Of a DNA stretch of 64,000 nt, positions 17,416-25,852 are shown in pieces. The notes under the pieces were generated by a model. It did not search any database. It worked only from the letters and a program-made list of their open reading frames with translations, and was not told the DNA's origin. The stretch's first letter is position 1; the number at the start of each line of letters is the position of its first letter. The stretch comes from Variovorax sp. PMC12 (lineage in GTDB: Bacteria; Pseudomonadota; Gammaproteobacteria; Burkholderiales; Burkholderiaceae_C): positions 3,297,001 through 3,361,000 of the forward strand of contig NZ_CP027773.1 of NCBI RefSeq assembly GCF_003019815.1, written 5' to 3'. Both the position numbers and the translations under genes were made by a program.

Positions 17416-18312
17416 TCACGATGAACGGTCTTCAACGAGCAACCGATTGAGATATTTGCCGTAAGCGTTCTTCTGCAAGGGCGCTGCCAAGCGCGCAAGC
17501 TGGTCCTTGTCAATGAAGCCATGGCGCCATGCAATCTCTTCGGGGCAGGCAATCTTCAGTCCTTGGCGATGTTCAAGCGTGGCAATGAATTGCCCCGCTT
17601 CGAGCAAGCTCTCGTGCGTACCCGTGTCCAACCACGCATAGCCCCGCTGCATGATCTGCACATTGAGCTGATTGCGATCCAGGTACGTCTGATTCACTGC
17701 CGTAATCTCCAACTCGCCGCGTGCGCTCGGCTTAACGGCCTTGGCGATGTCAACTACCTGGTTGTCATAGAAGTAGAGGCCGGTCACGGCATAGCTGCTC
17801 TTCGGCTTCAGCGGCTTTTCTTCAATGCTGCTCGCCCTGCCCTTTCCGTCGAACGCTACGACGCCATAGCGCTCCGGGTCCTGCACGTGATAGGCGAACA
17901 CGGTGGCACCGGAGTCCTTCGTGTCCGCATCGGCAAGCAGTTGCACGAAATCGTGACCATAGAAGATGTTGTCCCCCAGCACCAGCGCGCTGGGCGAGTT
18001 GCCGACGAACTTGTCCCCGATGATGAAAGCCTGCGCAAGCCCGTCCGGGCTGGGCTGCACTTCATACTGCAGATTGATGCCCCACTGGCTGCCATCGCCC
18101 AGCAGCTGCTGGAACCGCGGCGTGTCCTGCGGGGTGCTGATGATCAGGATGTCGCGCATGCCGCCGAGCATCAGCGTGCTCAGCGGGTAGTAGATCATCG
18201 GCTTGTCGTACACCGGCAGCAGCTGCTTGCTGAGCGCGAGGGTTGCGGGGTGCAGGCGAGTGCCCGAGCCACCGGCCAGGATGATGCCTTTGCGTTGCGT
18301 CGTCTTGGTCAT
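17416..18312 (-). CDS. rmlA: Glucose-1-phosphate thymidylyltransferase RmlA
   Basis: First enzyme of dTDP-L-rhamnose synthesis: glucose-1-phosphate plus dTTP. 298 residues, standard length. GGSGTRLHPATLALSKQLLP near the N-terminus and the following VYDKPMIYYPLSTLMLGG are almost invariant in RmlA; LGDNIFYG holds the catalytic aspartate. ATG at 18312 is preferred to the upstream frame that overlaps rmlD. Confidence 0.96.
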   Translation of the reverse strand: MTKTTQRKGIILAGGSGTRLHPATLALSKQLLPVYDKPMIYYPLSTLMLGGMRDILIISTPQDTPRFQQLLGDGSQWGINLQYEVQPSPDGLAQAFIIGDKFVGNSPSALVLGDNIFYGHDFVQLLADADTKDSGATVFAYHVQDPERYGVVAFDGKGRASSIEEKPLKPKSSYAVTGLYFYDNQVVDIAKAVKPSARGELEITAVNQTYLDRNQLNVQIMQRGYAWLDTGTHESLLEAGQFIATLEHRQGLKIACPEEIAWRHGFIDKDQLARLAAPLQKNAYGKYLNRLLVEDRSS

Positions 18313-18335
18313 GCTTTTCTTTTCGTGGGTGTTCT

Positions 18336-19226
18336 TCAAAGCGTCTCGCGCAGCATGCGCGCAACGCCTTCCTGCCAAGGCGGCAGGCGCAGGCCGAAAG
18401 TGGTCTGCAGCTTGGTGGTATCAAGACGCGAGTTGTGCGGGCGCTTCGCCGGGGTCGGGAAGGCGCTGGTCGGCACGGCCTCGACAGCCTGCGGGCCGGC
18501 CTTGAGCTCGACGCCGGCCTGCTGCGCCATTTCGAGCACGAAGCGCGCATAGCCGTGCCATGTCGTTTCACCGCCCGCAATCGCGTGATAGAGCCCGGCC
18601 TTGGCCGGATCCTGCAGCGTGGCGCGAATGGCATGGGCCGTCACGTCGGCCAGCAACTCGGCACCAGTGGGCGCACCGAACTGGTCGTCGATGACGGTCA
18701 GCTTGTCGCGCTCCTTGGCCAGGCGCAGCATGGTCTTGGCGAAGTTGCCGCCGCGTGCCGCGTACACCCAGCTCGTGCGGAAGATCAGGTGGCGCGGGCA
18801 GTGCTGCGCCACCAGCTGCTCGCCTTCGAGCTTGGTCTGGCCGTACACGCTGAGCGGGCCGGTCGCGTCGTCTTCCTTCCAGGGCTTGCTGCCGCTGCCA
18901 TCGAAGACATAGTCGGTCGAGTAGTGCACCATCAGCGCGCCGATCTGCTGGGCGGCTTCGGCCACCACGCCGGGCGACGTGGCGTTGAGCTTGCGCGCGA
19001 ATTCGGGTTCGCTCTCGGCCTTGTCGACGGCCGTGTGTGCTGCGGCATTCACGATCACGTCGGGGCGGACCTTCAGCACCGTCTCGGCCAATTGCTCCGG
19101 CCTGCTGAAGTCGGCGTGGAAATCGGTGCTGTCGAAGTCGAGCGCCACCAGTTCGCCCAGCGGCGCAAGGCTGCGTTGCAGTTCCCAGCCGACCTGTCCG
19201 CCCTTGCCCAGCAGCAGCAGCTTCAT
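18336..19226 (-). CDS. rmlD: dTDP-4-dehydrorhamnose reductase RmlD
   Basis: Last step of dTDP-L-rhamnose synthesis, NAD(P)H reduction of the 4-keto group. 296 residues: GKGGQVGWEL at 7-16, YSTDYVFDG at 102-110, catalytic Tyr128/Lys132 in VYGQTKLEGE. The ATG at 19226 overlaps the rmlB stop as ATGA. Confidence 0.96.
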   Translation of the reverse strand: MKLLLLGKGGQVGWELQRSLAPLGELVALDFDSTDFHADFSRPEQLAETVLKVRPDVIVNAAAHTAVDKAESEPEFARKLNATSPGVVAEAAQQIGALMVHYSTDYVFDGSGSKPWKEDDATGPLSVYGQTKLEGEQLVAQHCPRHLIFRTSWVYAARGGNFAKTMLRLAKERDKLTVIDDQFGAPTGAELLADVTAHAIRATLQDPAKAGLYHAIAGGETTWHGYARFVLEMAQQAGVELKAGPQAVEAVPTSAFPTPAKRPHNSRLDTTKLQTTFGLRLPPWQEGVARMLRETL

Positions 19227-20293
19227 GCCGCGGCCTTTGCGTCGTATTGCTTTTCGACCCACTCGCGGTAGGCGCCGCTTTGCACGTTGCGCACCCACTC
19301 GCTGTTCGCGAGGTACCACTCGACGGTCTTGCGGATGCCGGTGTCGAAGGTCTCGGCGGGCTTCCAGCCGAGTTCGGCTTCGAGCTTGCGTGCGTCGATG
19401 GCGTAGCGGCGGTCGTGGCCGGGGCGGTCGGTGACGTAGGTGATCTGCTCCTTGTAGGGCTTGCCGTCTGCCTTGGGGCGCAGCTCATCCAGCAGCGCGC
19501 ACACGGTATTGACGATCTCGATGTTCGGCTTCTCGTTCCAGCCGCCCACGTTGTAGGTCTCGCCCAGTTTGCCGGCCTCGAGCACACGGCGAATGGCGCT
19601 GCAGTGGTCCTTCACGTAGAGCCAGTCGCGCACCTGCATGCCGTCGCCGTACACGGGCAGCGGCTTGCCGGCCAGCGCGTTGACGATCATCAGCGGGATG
19701 AGCTTCTCGGGGAAGTGGAACGGGCCGTAGTTGTTGGAGCAGTTGGTGGTGAGCACCGGCAGGCCGTAGGTGTGGTGCCAGGCGCGCACGAGGTGGTCGC
19801 TGGCGGCCTTGCTGGCCGAGTACGGGCTGTTGGGCTCGTACTTGTTCTCTTCGGTGAAGGCCGGGTCTGTCTTCGAAAGCGAGCCGTAGACCTCGTCTGT
19901 CGACACGTGCAGGAAACGGAAGGCCGTTTTCTGGTCGGCTGGCAGCGCGCTCCAGTAGCCACGTACGGATTCGAGCAGGCGGAAGGTGCCGAGCACGTTG
20001 GTCTGCACGAAGTCTTCGGGGCCGTGGATCGAGCGGTCGACATGCGACTCGGCGGCAAAGTTGACCACGGCGCGCGGCTTGTGCTCGGCCAGCAGGCGGT
20101 CGACCAGGGCGCTGTCGCCGATGTCGCCCTGCACGAAGATGTGCTGTGGGTTGTTCTTGAGCGATGCGAGCGTCTCGAGGTTGCCGGCGTAGGTCAGCTT
20201 GTCGAGGTTCACGACAGGCTCGTCGCTGGTCGCGATCCAGTCGAGTACGAAATTGGCGCCAATGAAGCCAGCGCCGCCGGTAACCAAGATCAT
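19223..20293 (-). CDS. rmlB: dTDP-glucose 4,6-dehydratase RmlB
   Basis: Second step of dTDP-L-rhamnose synthesis; forms dTDP-4-keto-6-deoxy-glucose. 356 residues: MILVTGGAGFIGANF at the N-terminus, STDEVYGSL with the catalytic Asp-Glu pair, and SPYSASKAASDH with the Tyr/Lys pair. The ATG at 20293 has an AGGGGA ribosome site. It is the first gene of the long minus-strand polysaccharide transcription unit. Confidence 0.96.
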   Translation of the reverse strand: MILVTGGAGFIGANFVLDWIATSDEPVVNLDKLTYAGNLETLASLKNNPQHIFVQGDIGDSALVDRLLAEHKPRAVVNFAAESHVDRSIHGPEDFVQTNVLGTFRLLESVRGYWSALPADQKTAFRFLHVSTDEVYGSLSKTDPAFTEENKYEPNSPYSASKAASDHLVRAWHHTYGLPVLTTNCSNNYGPFHFPEKLIPLMIVNALAGKPLPVYGDGMQVRDWLYVKDHCSAIRRVLEAGKLGETYNVGGWNEKPNIEIVNTVCALLDELRPKADGKPYKEQITYVTDRPGHDRRYAIDARKLEAELGWKPAETFDTGIRKTVEWYLANSEWVRNVQSGAYREWVEKQYDAKAAA

Positions 20294-20341
20294 GGGGTCC
20301 CCTGAATGTTGAAAGTCATCGCCGTGTCGCAATGAACCTTA

Positions 20342-20380
20342 ACGTTCGATTATCCCATTGGGCCAATTGGCGGAAACACA
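20342..20380 (-). promoter_or_regulatory. Possible promoter of the rmlB-led polysaccharide operon
   Basis: On the minus strand a GATAAT hexamer (20354-20349) lies about 55 bases upstream of rmlB. No good -35 is found at 16-18 bases, so this is a weak call based mainly on position at the head of the operon. Confidence 0.25.
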
Positions 20381-20385
20381 AGACG

Positions 20386-20415
20386 TTACCGTTCTGCCCT
20401 CGGCGTGTTTACAAT
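20386..20415 (+). promoter_or_regulatory. Predicted sigma-70 promoter of the riboswitch transcript
   Basis: TTACCG (20386-20391) and TACAAT (20410-20415) are separated by 18 bases. Transcription would begin around 20421, right at the 5' edge of the first glycine aptamer, which supports the assignment. Confidence 0.45.
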
Positions 20416-20423
20416 CGTTCGCG

Positions 20424-20645
20424 ATACCGCAGGAGAGCGGGCCACCCCGGTGGCCCTACCGAAGGCGCAAACTCCCATAAACGCTCAGGTCGGCCCGACG
20501 AAGTCTTGGATTTCGGCAAGGGGTCAGTACTGCATCAACTGAAACGCCGTCTGGAGAGACGCCACTTCACGTGGCGCACCGAAGGAGCAAATTCGTTGCA
20601 ATGGCGCAACGAATGAATCTCTCAGGTACCGAGGACAGGGGGAGC
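20424..20645 (+). ncRNA. Tandem glycine riboswitch
   Basis: Two gcvT-type glycine aptamers lie in the leader of the DadA-like gene. Aptamer 1 (about 20424-20535) shows AGGAGAGCGG, a hairpin GCCACC/GGTGGC, CCGAAGGCGCAAACTCCC and ACGCTCAGGT. Aptamer 2 (about 20548-20645) repeats the order: CTGGAGAGACGCC, CACCGAAGGAGCAAATTCG, GAATGAATCTCTCAGGTACC and GGACAGGGGGAG. These conserved blocks are the hallmark of the family, whose paired aptamers bind glycine and usually switch on glycine catabolism or export. The following gene starts about 96 bases downstream of aptamer 2. I did not fold the expression platform. Confidence 0.93.
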
Positions 20646-20741
20646 GGCAACTTGGACAGCGGTCGTCCGGTTGCTTGCTATTAATTCAATAGTATTCACC
20701 CTCGCCCGCCGTTCAAGCGCAGCACCTCAAAGGTACTTGAA

Positions 20742-22049
20742 ATGCGCGTGATCGTTCTTGGCGCCGGCCTGCTCGGCGTGACCTCGGCTTACTACCTCCA
20801 GCAACTCGGCCACGAAGTGACCGTGATCGACCGGCAGGCCACCCCGGCCGCCGAAACCAGCTTCGCCAATGGCGGGCAGATTTCCGTCAGCCATGCCGAA
20901 CCCTGGGCCAACCCCAGCGCGCCGCTCAAGGTGCTGCAATGGCTAGGCAAGGAAGACGCCCCGCTGCTGTTCCGCATCCGCGCCGACATGCGCCAGTGGC
21001 TGTGGGGCCTGCAGTTCCTGCGCGAATGCACGCCGGCGCGCACCCGCCACAACATCGAGCAGATCGTGCGTCTTGGCACATACAGCCGCTCGATGTTGCA
21101 ACAGTTGCGCCGCGACACCGGCATCGCCTACGACCAGCGCACCCAGGGCATCCTCCACTTCTATACGACGCAGAAGGAATTCGACGGAGCCCTCGCGCCC
21201 GCCGAGCAGATGCGCGCGCTGGGCTGCGAACGCCAGGTCATCTCGGCAGACGAGGCCGTGAAGATCGAGCCCGCCCTCGCCCACATCCGCCCCAAGCTGG
21301 CCGGCGCCACCTACACGGCCGAGGACGAATCCGGCGATGCCAACCGCTTCGCGCGCGAACTCTCCCGGCTCGCGGCCGAAGCCGGCGTGAAATTTCTCAT
21401 GAGCCACACCGTCACCGCCCTGCGCGAGGCCGGCGGCAGCATCGACCACGTGGAGGTCACCGGCGCCGAAGGCCGCTTCCAGCGCATTCGCGGCGACGCC
21501 TTCGTGATGGCGATGGGCTCGCTGAGCCCGTTGCTCGCGGCGCCGCTGGGCATCCGCCTGCCGATCTATCCGGCCAAGGGCTATTCGGTCACGCTGCCCG
21601 TCAAGGACGCCTCCAAAGCGCATCAGGTCTCGCTGACCGACGACGAATTCAAGCTCGTGTTCTCACGCTACACCTCGGAATCCGGCGACCGCCTGCGCAT
21701 CGCCGGCACGGCCGAGCTCAACGGCTACGACCGCGACCTGAACCGCGTGCGCTGCGAAGCCATCGTGCGCCGTGTCGAAGAGCTGTTCCCCGGCGCCGGC
21801 GACACCACGCAGGCCCAGTTCTGGACCGGCCTGCGCCCCGCCACGCCAAGCAACGTGCCGCTGATCGGCAAGACGAAGCTCGCCAACCTGTTCCTCAACA
21901 CCGGCCACGGCACGCTCGGCTGGACGCATGCCTGCGGCTCCGGCAAGTCGATCGCGCGCATCGTGAGCGGGCTCGCACCAGAGGTGGATTTCGCCTTCAC
22001 GGGAATGCCGGCGCCGCAGCCACGTATCCCGCAGCCCGCACTCGGCTGA
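20742..22049 (+). CDS. D-amino acid dehydrogenase-like FAD oxidoreductase (DadA family)
   Basis: 435 residues of the DAO/DadA family. The FAD-binding motif VIVLGAGLLGVTSAYYLQQLG is at residues 3-23; ETSFANGGQISVSHAEPW (39-56) and the C-terminal FLNTGHGTLGWTHACGSG are typical of DadA, which oxidatively deaminates D-amino acids to keto acids and passes electrons to the respiratory chain at the inner membrane. The leader holds a tandem glycine riboswitch, so glycine is a probable inducer and possibly a substrate, as in glycine oxidases of the same fold. That substrate inference needs assay. The gene is monocistronic and converges on rtcB 19 bases away. Confidence 0.88.
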   Translation: MRVIVLGAGLLGVTSAYYLQQLGHEVTVIDRQATPAAETSFANGGQISVSHAEPWANPSAPLKVLQWLGKEDAPLLFRIRADMRQWLWGLQFLRECTPARTRHNIEQIVRLGTYSRSMLQQLRRDTGIAYDQRTQGILHFYTTQKEFDGALAPAEQMRALGCERQVISADEAVKIEPALAHIRPKLAGATYTAEDESGDANRFARELSRLAAEAGVKFLMSHTVTALREAGGSIDHVEVTGAEGRFQRIRGDAFVMAMGSLSPLLAAPLGIRLPIYPAKGYSVTLPVKDASKAHQVSLTDDEFKLVFSRYTSESGDRLRIAGTAELNGYDRDLNRVRCEAIVRRVEELFPGAGDTTQAQFWTGLRPATPSNVPLIGKTKLANLFLNTGHGTLGWTHACGSGKSIARIVSGLAPEVDFAFTGMPAPQPRIPQPALG

Positions 22050-22068
22050 CCGGCGATCAGGACATGAC

Positions 22069-23475
22069 TCAGGCCTTGAAGGTGACCCAGGGCTTGAACC
22101 GCACAGCGCAGCGGATCAGCCCCGCGCGCTCTTGCGCATCAATCACGGCGCCGATGGGCTTGTAGGCCTGCGGCGCCTCTTCAATTCGGCGCTCCTCGCG
22201 CAAGGTCACGCATTGCCAGCTGGAGTTCTCGTCAGCTGGCGTCGGCCGCATGGCGCGTACTTCCTGGCGCCGCACGCGACGACCTGCACCATGGCTACAC
22301 GACCATAGCCAGTCTTCGTGACCGAGCCCTGTTGCCAGGTAAGAGAAGTCACCCATCGACCCCGGGATCAACGCCAGGTCTCCGTCATGAGCGGGCGTCG
22401 CCCCCTTTCGATGGACGTTCATCTCGTGCTCGCGCAGCACCACGTTATGCGGCACATCGATCACGAGCCTCGACGCCGTGGCACCGAGCAGCTCAGCGAA
22501 ATCCTTGCGCACCAGTTCGGCCAACACCACGCGGTTGGCCCATGCGTAGCGCGCCGCCACGCCCATAGCCTCGAGGTATTCCTGTGCCAACGGCCCTGTC
22601 AGGCCATACAGACCGCTCTTCGGATGGCGAAGCCCCTTGGGCCACTCGCTCCGAGCTCGTTCCATCCAGCGACCACCCACATGAAAGCCGACGTCACGCG
22701 AGCCGCTGTGAATCATCACGACGACATCGCCTGCCTTGAGCCCGGCGCGGTACGCGGCGTGCCGGTCCATCACTTGGTCAACGACCTGCAGCTCCACGAA
22801 ATGGTTGCCTCCGCCCGGTGTGCCGAGGCAGGGGTCACGGAACACCTCGTGCCGCGCACCGGTATGAGCCTCTGGCGCATGCCGCGCGCTGCCGCCGAAA
22901 CTCGCAAGGCCGATGCAGGCACCGATCTCCGATTGCATCCGGTCCCGATCGCACGAGGCCCAGAGCCCCTCGCCATCGACTGCTTCCAGGAAAGCCGAAG
23001 GCCCCAGGTCGAATAGAGCCCTGAACGCCGCCGTATGCACCGGTACGTCGCGTCCGTTATCGAGCAGACTGCGCGTGAGCCGCGCGATCAGTCGCGTCTT
23101 GTGCGGCGCCACCTGATCGAGCGTGAGACCTGTGGTCAGCAGCCGCATGCCGCAGTTGATGTCGGTGCCCACCGCCGCGGGAATGACGAAGTCGGCATCG
23201 GTCGCGACGACACTGCCAACCGGCGCAACGGAACCTGGATGGAAATCCGGCGTCGCGCATGCCTTGCACACGCCCTGCTTGCCGTCGGGCGAACGAACGC
23301 TGGCAAAGGCCAGCAACTGGTTCACCGCCTTTTCTTCCAACGGAAGACTGGGCGGCAGGAGCACCGTGGCCTGCGAGACCTCGTGGTGCAGGTGGTAGAC
23401 GCCGTCGCGGTAGTCGACGGCAATGCCGGCACGCGAGAACGCACGCTGGAGTCTGGAGAAACGAAGATCACTCAT
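22069..23475 (-). CDS. rtcB: RNA-splicing ligase RtcB family protein
   Basis: 468 residues. RtcB joins RNA 2',3'-cyclic phosphate or 3'-phosphate ends to 5'-OH ends using GTP and Mn2+. Visible family signatures: DFHPGSVAPVGSV, GTDINCGMRLL, the metal site GTPGGGNHFVEL, HSGSRDVG, and SHGAGR carrying the guanylylated histidine. Start at the ATG at 23475 (MSDLRFSRLQ), with GGAACAG upstream; a longer frame to 23571 is unsupported. No RtcA cyclase or RtcR activator is nearby, so its trigger is unclear; RNA repair after stress is the usual role. Confidence 0.9.
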   Translation of the reverse strand: MSDLRFSRLQRAFSRAGIAVDYRDGVYHLHHEVSQATVLLPPSLPLEEKAVNQLLAFASVRSPDGKQGVCKACATPDFHPGSVAPVGSVVATDADFVIPAAVGTDINCGMRLLTTGLTLDQVAPHKTRLIARLTRSLLDNGRDVPVHTAAFRALFDLGPSAFLEAVDGEGLWASCDRDRMQSEIGACIGLASFGGSARHAPEAHTGARHEVFRDPCLGTPGGGNHFVELQVVDQVMDRHAAYRAGLKAGDVVVMIHSGSRDVGFHVGGRWMERARSEWPKGLRHPKSGLYGLTGPLAQEYLEAMGVAARYAWANRVVLAELVRKDFAELLGATASRLVIDVPHNVVLREHEMNVHRKGATPAHDGDLALIPGSMGDFSYLATGLGHEDWLWSCSHGAGRRVRRQEVRAMRPTPADENSSWQCVTLREERRIEEAPQAYKPIGAVIDAQERAGLIRCAVRFKPWVTFKA

Positions 23476-23664
23476 TGCTACTGTTCCATTGTGGAAACCA
23501 TGTCGGTTTCCCGCCCCGGTACACATTGCATGGCGGGGCGAAAGAGATCGGCCGTGCGTCTCGAGAGGCACGACTTGCTCTTTCTTGCAGCAGCAGATTC
23601 AAGAAAGCGTGCGGATTCTAGCGACGCATGCCGCAATTGAAAACCCGCGAGTCGCTTTTCCCCG

Positions 23665-24945
23665 TCAGTCGGGCGCCGTGAACACCGTCAGCACCCCCGT
23701 ATAGCCATACAGGTGGTGCCGCGCGATCTCCCCGGCGGCGAAGAACCCGACCAGCGGCACGTCGCCCAGCGCGTGCCGCACGATCTGCAACTCGGCGCCC
23801 GGCGCGCCGAAATGCGGGCCGCCACGCCCGGAACAGCTCACGTACACCGCACCCGCGATGCGCCGCGCCGGATGCGGCGCCGCCTCGGCCTCGCCGGCAG
23901 CCACGGCGCGCGCGGTGGCCAGCGTCTGCTCTTCGGGCTCCAGCTCTTCGCGGATCTCGGCGCAGATGCGCATCAGGTCGGCCCGCGCCGCCTGCGCATT
24001 GCGGCGGCAGAAGGTCAGCCGCATGCCGGCTTCGGCCGTGTCGGCAATCGCGATGCCGCGCCGCGTCGGGTCGAGCCCGATGATGTGGCGCACCAGCACG
24101 TCGGCGCCCAGGTCGCCGGTGCGGCGGATGCCGTCGCTGCCCGCGTCGGCCAGCCCGACCAGCGTGTTGCGCACGGCGTCGATGGCTTCCTGCGGCCTCT
24201 CCAGCGACACCTGCAGGTCGGCCAGCAGCACGTCCAGGGCCGGTTCGCCGTCGAGCCTGAGCAGCAGGTTGCCGTCGGCCTCGGTGATCTCGCGCTCGCG
24301 CACCGCGCCCGAGCGCAGCGGCTGGCAGCCCTGCGTGACGCGCGACACCAGCCGCACGCCGTCGCCGAACACCACGCCCGACAGGCCGCCCGAGAACACA
24401 CCGCCCGCCGCCCCATGGCCGCGGATGTTGCCGTTGCCGCCGACCGCGAACTGAAGCGCGCCGCCACGGCCCGACGAGAGCCCGCCGAACAGGTAGCCGG
24501 TGTCGGTGCGGCCCGCCATCTCGGCGATCAGCTCGGTCAGGTCGGGCGTGGCCGGGTCGGCGTGCACCAGCGCGGTGTGGGCCTCGAAGCCGCTCATTTC
24601 GGAGTTGCCCAGCGGCGCGACGCCGGAGAACACGCGGTACTGGTCGCTCGGCAGCGCGCAGAGCATCAGCGTCATGCCGGGCTCGTCGAAGTATTCGGCG
24701 TTGTTGGCCGCCACGCCGATGCCGACGGTGCCCGACCAGTCGGTCACCTCGGGCAGTTCGGCGCTCAGGTGGTCGAGGATGTCCTGCGCCTCGGCTGCGT
24801 AGTGGTCGGTGATGTAGAGCAGCCCGAGCGTCGGCGACGGCGCGTAGTCGGGCAATGCCATCTGTGCGCGCAACTGGGCCAGCACGAGGCCGGCCGCCAT
24901 GCGCCATTGCGGGTGGGTGGCATGACCGGAGGGAAACAGTTTCAT
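23665..24945 (-). CDS. FIST domain signal-sensing protein
   Basis: About 426 residues matching FIST_N followed by FIST_C: TVGIGVAANNAEYFDEPG and YLFGGLSSGRGG in the N-terminal part, and GAVYVSCSGRGGPHFG with FFAAGEIARHHLYGYTGVLTVF near the C-terminus. FIST proteins are predicted small-ligand sensors, often linked to amino acids and to signalling enzymes; none of those is adjacent here. The ATG at 24945 is used; a TTG four codons upstream is the alternative. Cytoplasmic by sequence, without signal peptide or membrane helix. Confidence 0.85.
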   Translation of the reverse strand: MKLFPSGHATHPQWRMAAGLVLAQLRAQMALPDYAPSPTLGLLYITDHYAAEAQDILDHLSAELPEVTDWSGTVGIGVAANNAEYFDEPGMTLMLCALPSDQYRVFSGVAPLGNSEMSGFEAHTALVHADPATPDLTELIAEMAGRTDTGYLFGGLSSGRGGALQFAVGGNGNIRGHGAAGGVFSGGLSGVVFGDGVRLVSRVTQGCQPLRSGAVREREITEADGNLLLRLDGEPALDVLLADLQVSLERPQEAIDAVRNTLVGLADAGSDGIRRTGDLGADVLVRHIIGLDPTRRGIAIADTAEAGMRLTFCRRNAQAARADLMRICAEIREELEPEEQTLATARAVAAGEAEAAPHPARRIAGAVYVSCSGRGGPHFGAPGAELQIVRHALGDVPLVGFFAAGEIARHHLYGYTGVLTVFTAPD

Positions 24946-24990
24946 GATGCGTGCCAACCCGTTCTTTCCAAAAAATGTATGGGTATGACG

Positions 24991-25761
24991 TCAGCGCCGG
25001 CTGGAGGTTCGCTTGCGCGCGGCGGTCGTCGTCTTTTTCCTGGCGGCCGGGGCCGCCGCTTTCTTTGCCGCGGCAACGGGCTTGCGGGCCTTGGTTGCCG
25101 CCGGCTTGCCGCCCATCGCCTTGCCGACCGCGTCGGCCAGCGGCTGGGCCATGGCCGGCACCTTCAGCTGCGCAGCGTCCTGCAGCGCCGAGCTGGCGAT
25201 CTGCTGGAACTGCTCGGTGAGCGAGCCCCACCACTGCATGGGATCGATCACGCCGGCGCCCTCGCCGGCCTTGGATTTCGCGGCGGCGGGACGCGCGCTC
25301 GTCTTCGTCTTCTGCGGCGCCGGCGCTTCCTCTTCCTCGGGCAGCTCGTCTTCTTCCTCGACCTCCTCGGGCTCCGGCTCGACCGGGGCCGCAGGGGCTG
25401 CTGCCGCGGGCGCCGGGGCCATGGCAGCAGCCTGCTTGGTGAACGCGCTGGCGATGTCTTCCATGCGCACGTTCATGCCGCGCAGCGTCGACAGCGTCAT
25501 CTTCTGCACCTCGAGCGCCTGGATGGTGGCCTTGAGCGCATGGCCGTTCTGCTCGAGCCAGTACTGGACCGTCTTGAGTTCCTGGATGCGCTTGTCGACT
25601 TCTTCCACGCTCAGCGTGGGCGCGACCCAGCTCGCGAGGCTCGGAATCCCAGGCACCGAACCGGCACCGGCACCCGCCGCGGCACCGCCGGCGAGGTTCT
25701 TCAGGAAGTCGAATCCGGGGACGAACTGGCTGAAGTCGAAGGGCTTGCTGGCGTTGCTCAT
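24991..25761 (-). CDS. phaM: PHA granule regulatory protein PhaM
   Basis: 256 residues in three parts: a conserved N-terminus (FDFSQFVPGFDFLKNL, then a helical stretch to about 110 with LSVEEVDKRIQELKTVQYWLEQN), an acidic Pro/Ala/Glu linker at about 115-160, and a Lys/Ala-rich histone-like tail (KARKPVAAAKKAAAPAARKK). This is the PhaM pattern: it activates PHA synthase PhaC, binds polyhydroxybutyrate granules and attaches them to the nucleoid through the basic tail. A clear CAGGAG ribosome site precedes the ATG. It indicates that the organism makes PHA. Confidence 0.88.
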   Translation of the reverse strand: MSNASKPFDFSQFVPGFDFLKNLAGGAAAGAGAGSVPGIPSLASWVAPTLSVEEVDKRIQELKTVQYWLEQNGHALKATIQALEVQKMTLSTLRGMNVRMEDIASAFTKQAAAMAPAPAAAAPAAPVEPEPEEVEEEDELPEEEEAPAPQKTKTSARPAAAKSKAGEGAGVIDPMQWWGSLTEQFQQIASSALQDAAQLKVPAMAQPLADAVGKAMGGKPAATKARKPVAAAKKAAAPAARKKTTTAARKRTSSRR

Positions 25762-25852
25762 GCGGAAGGTCTCCTGGGAGGGTTTTCTTGTGCTCCCAGC
25801 TTACTCCAAGCCCTTGCCGTCCGGCCCGGCCGGCGCGGGGATTTACCTGCCG

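Noticed and set aside
19247..20305. 352-codon open frame on the plus strand over rmlB
   Set aside because: Mirror of rmlB, no motif, Val/Gly/Ala/His bias typical of antisense frames.
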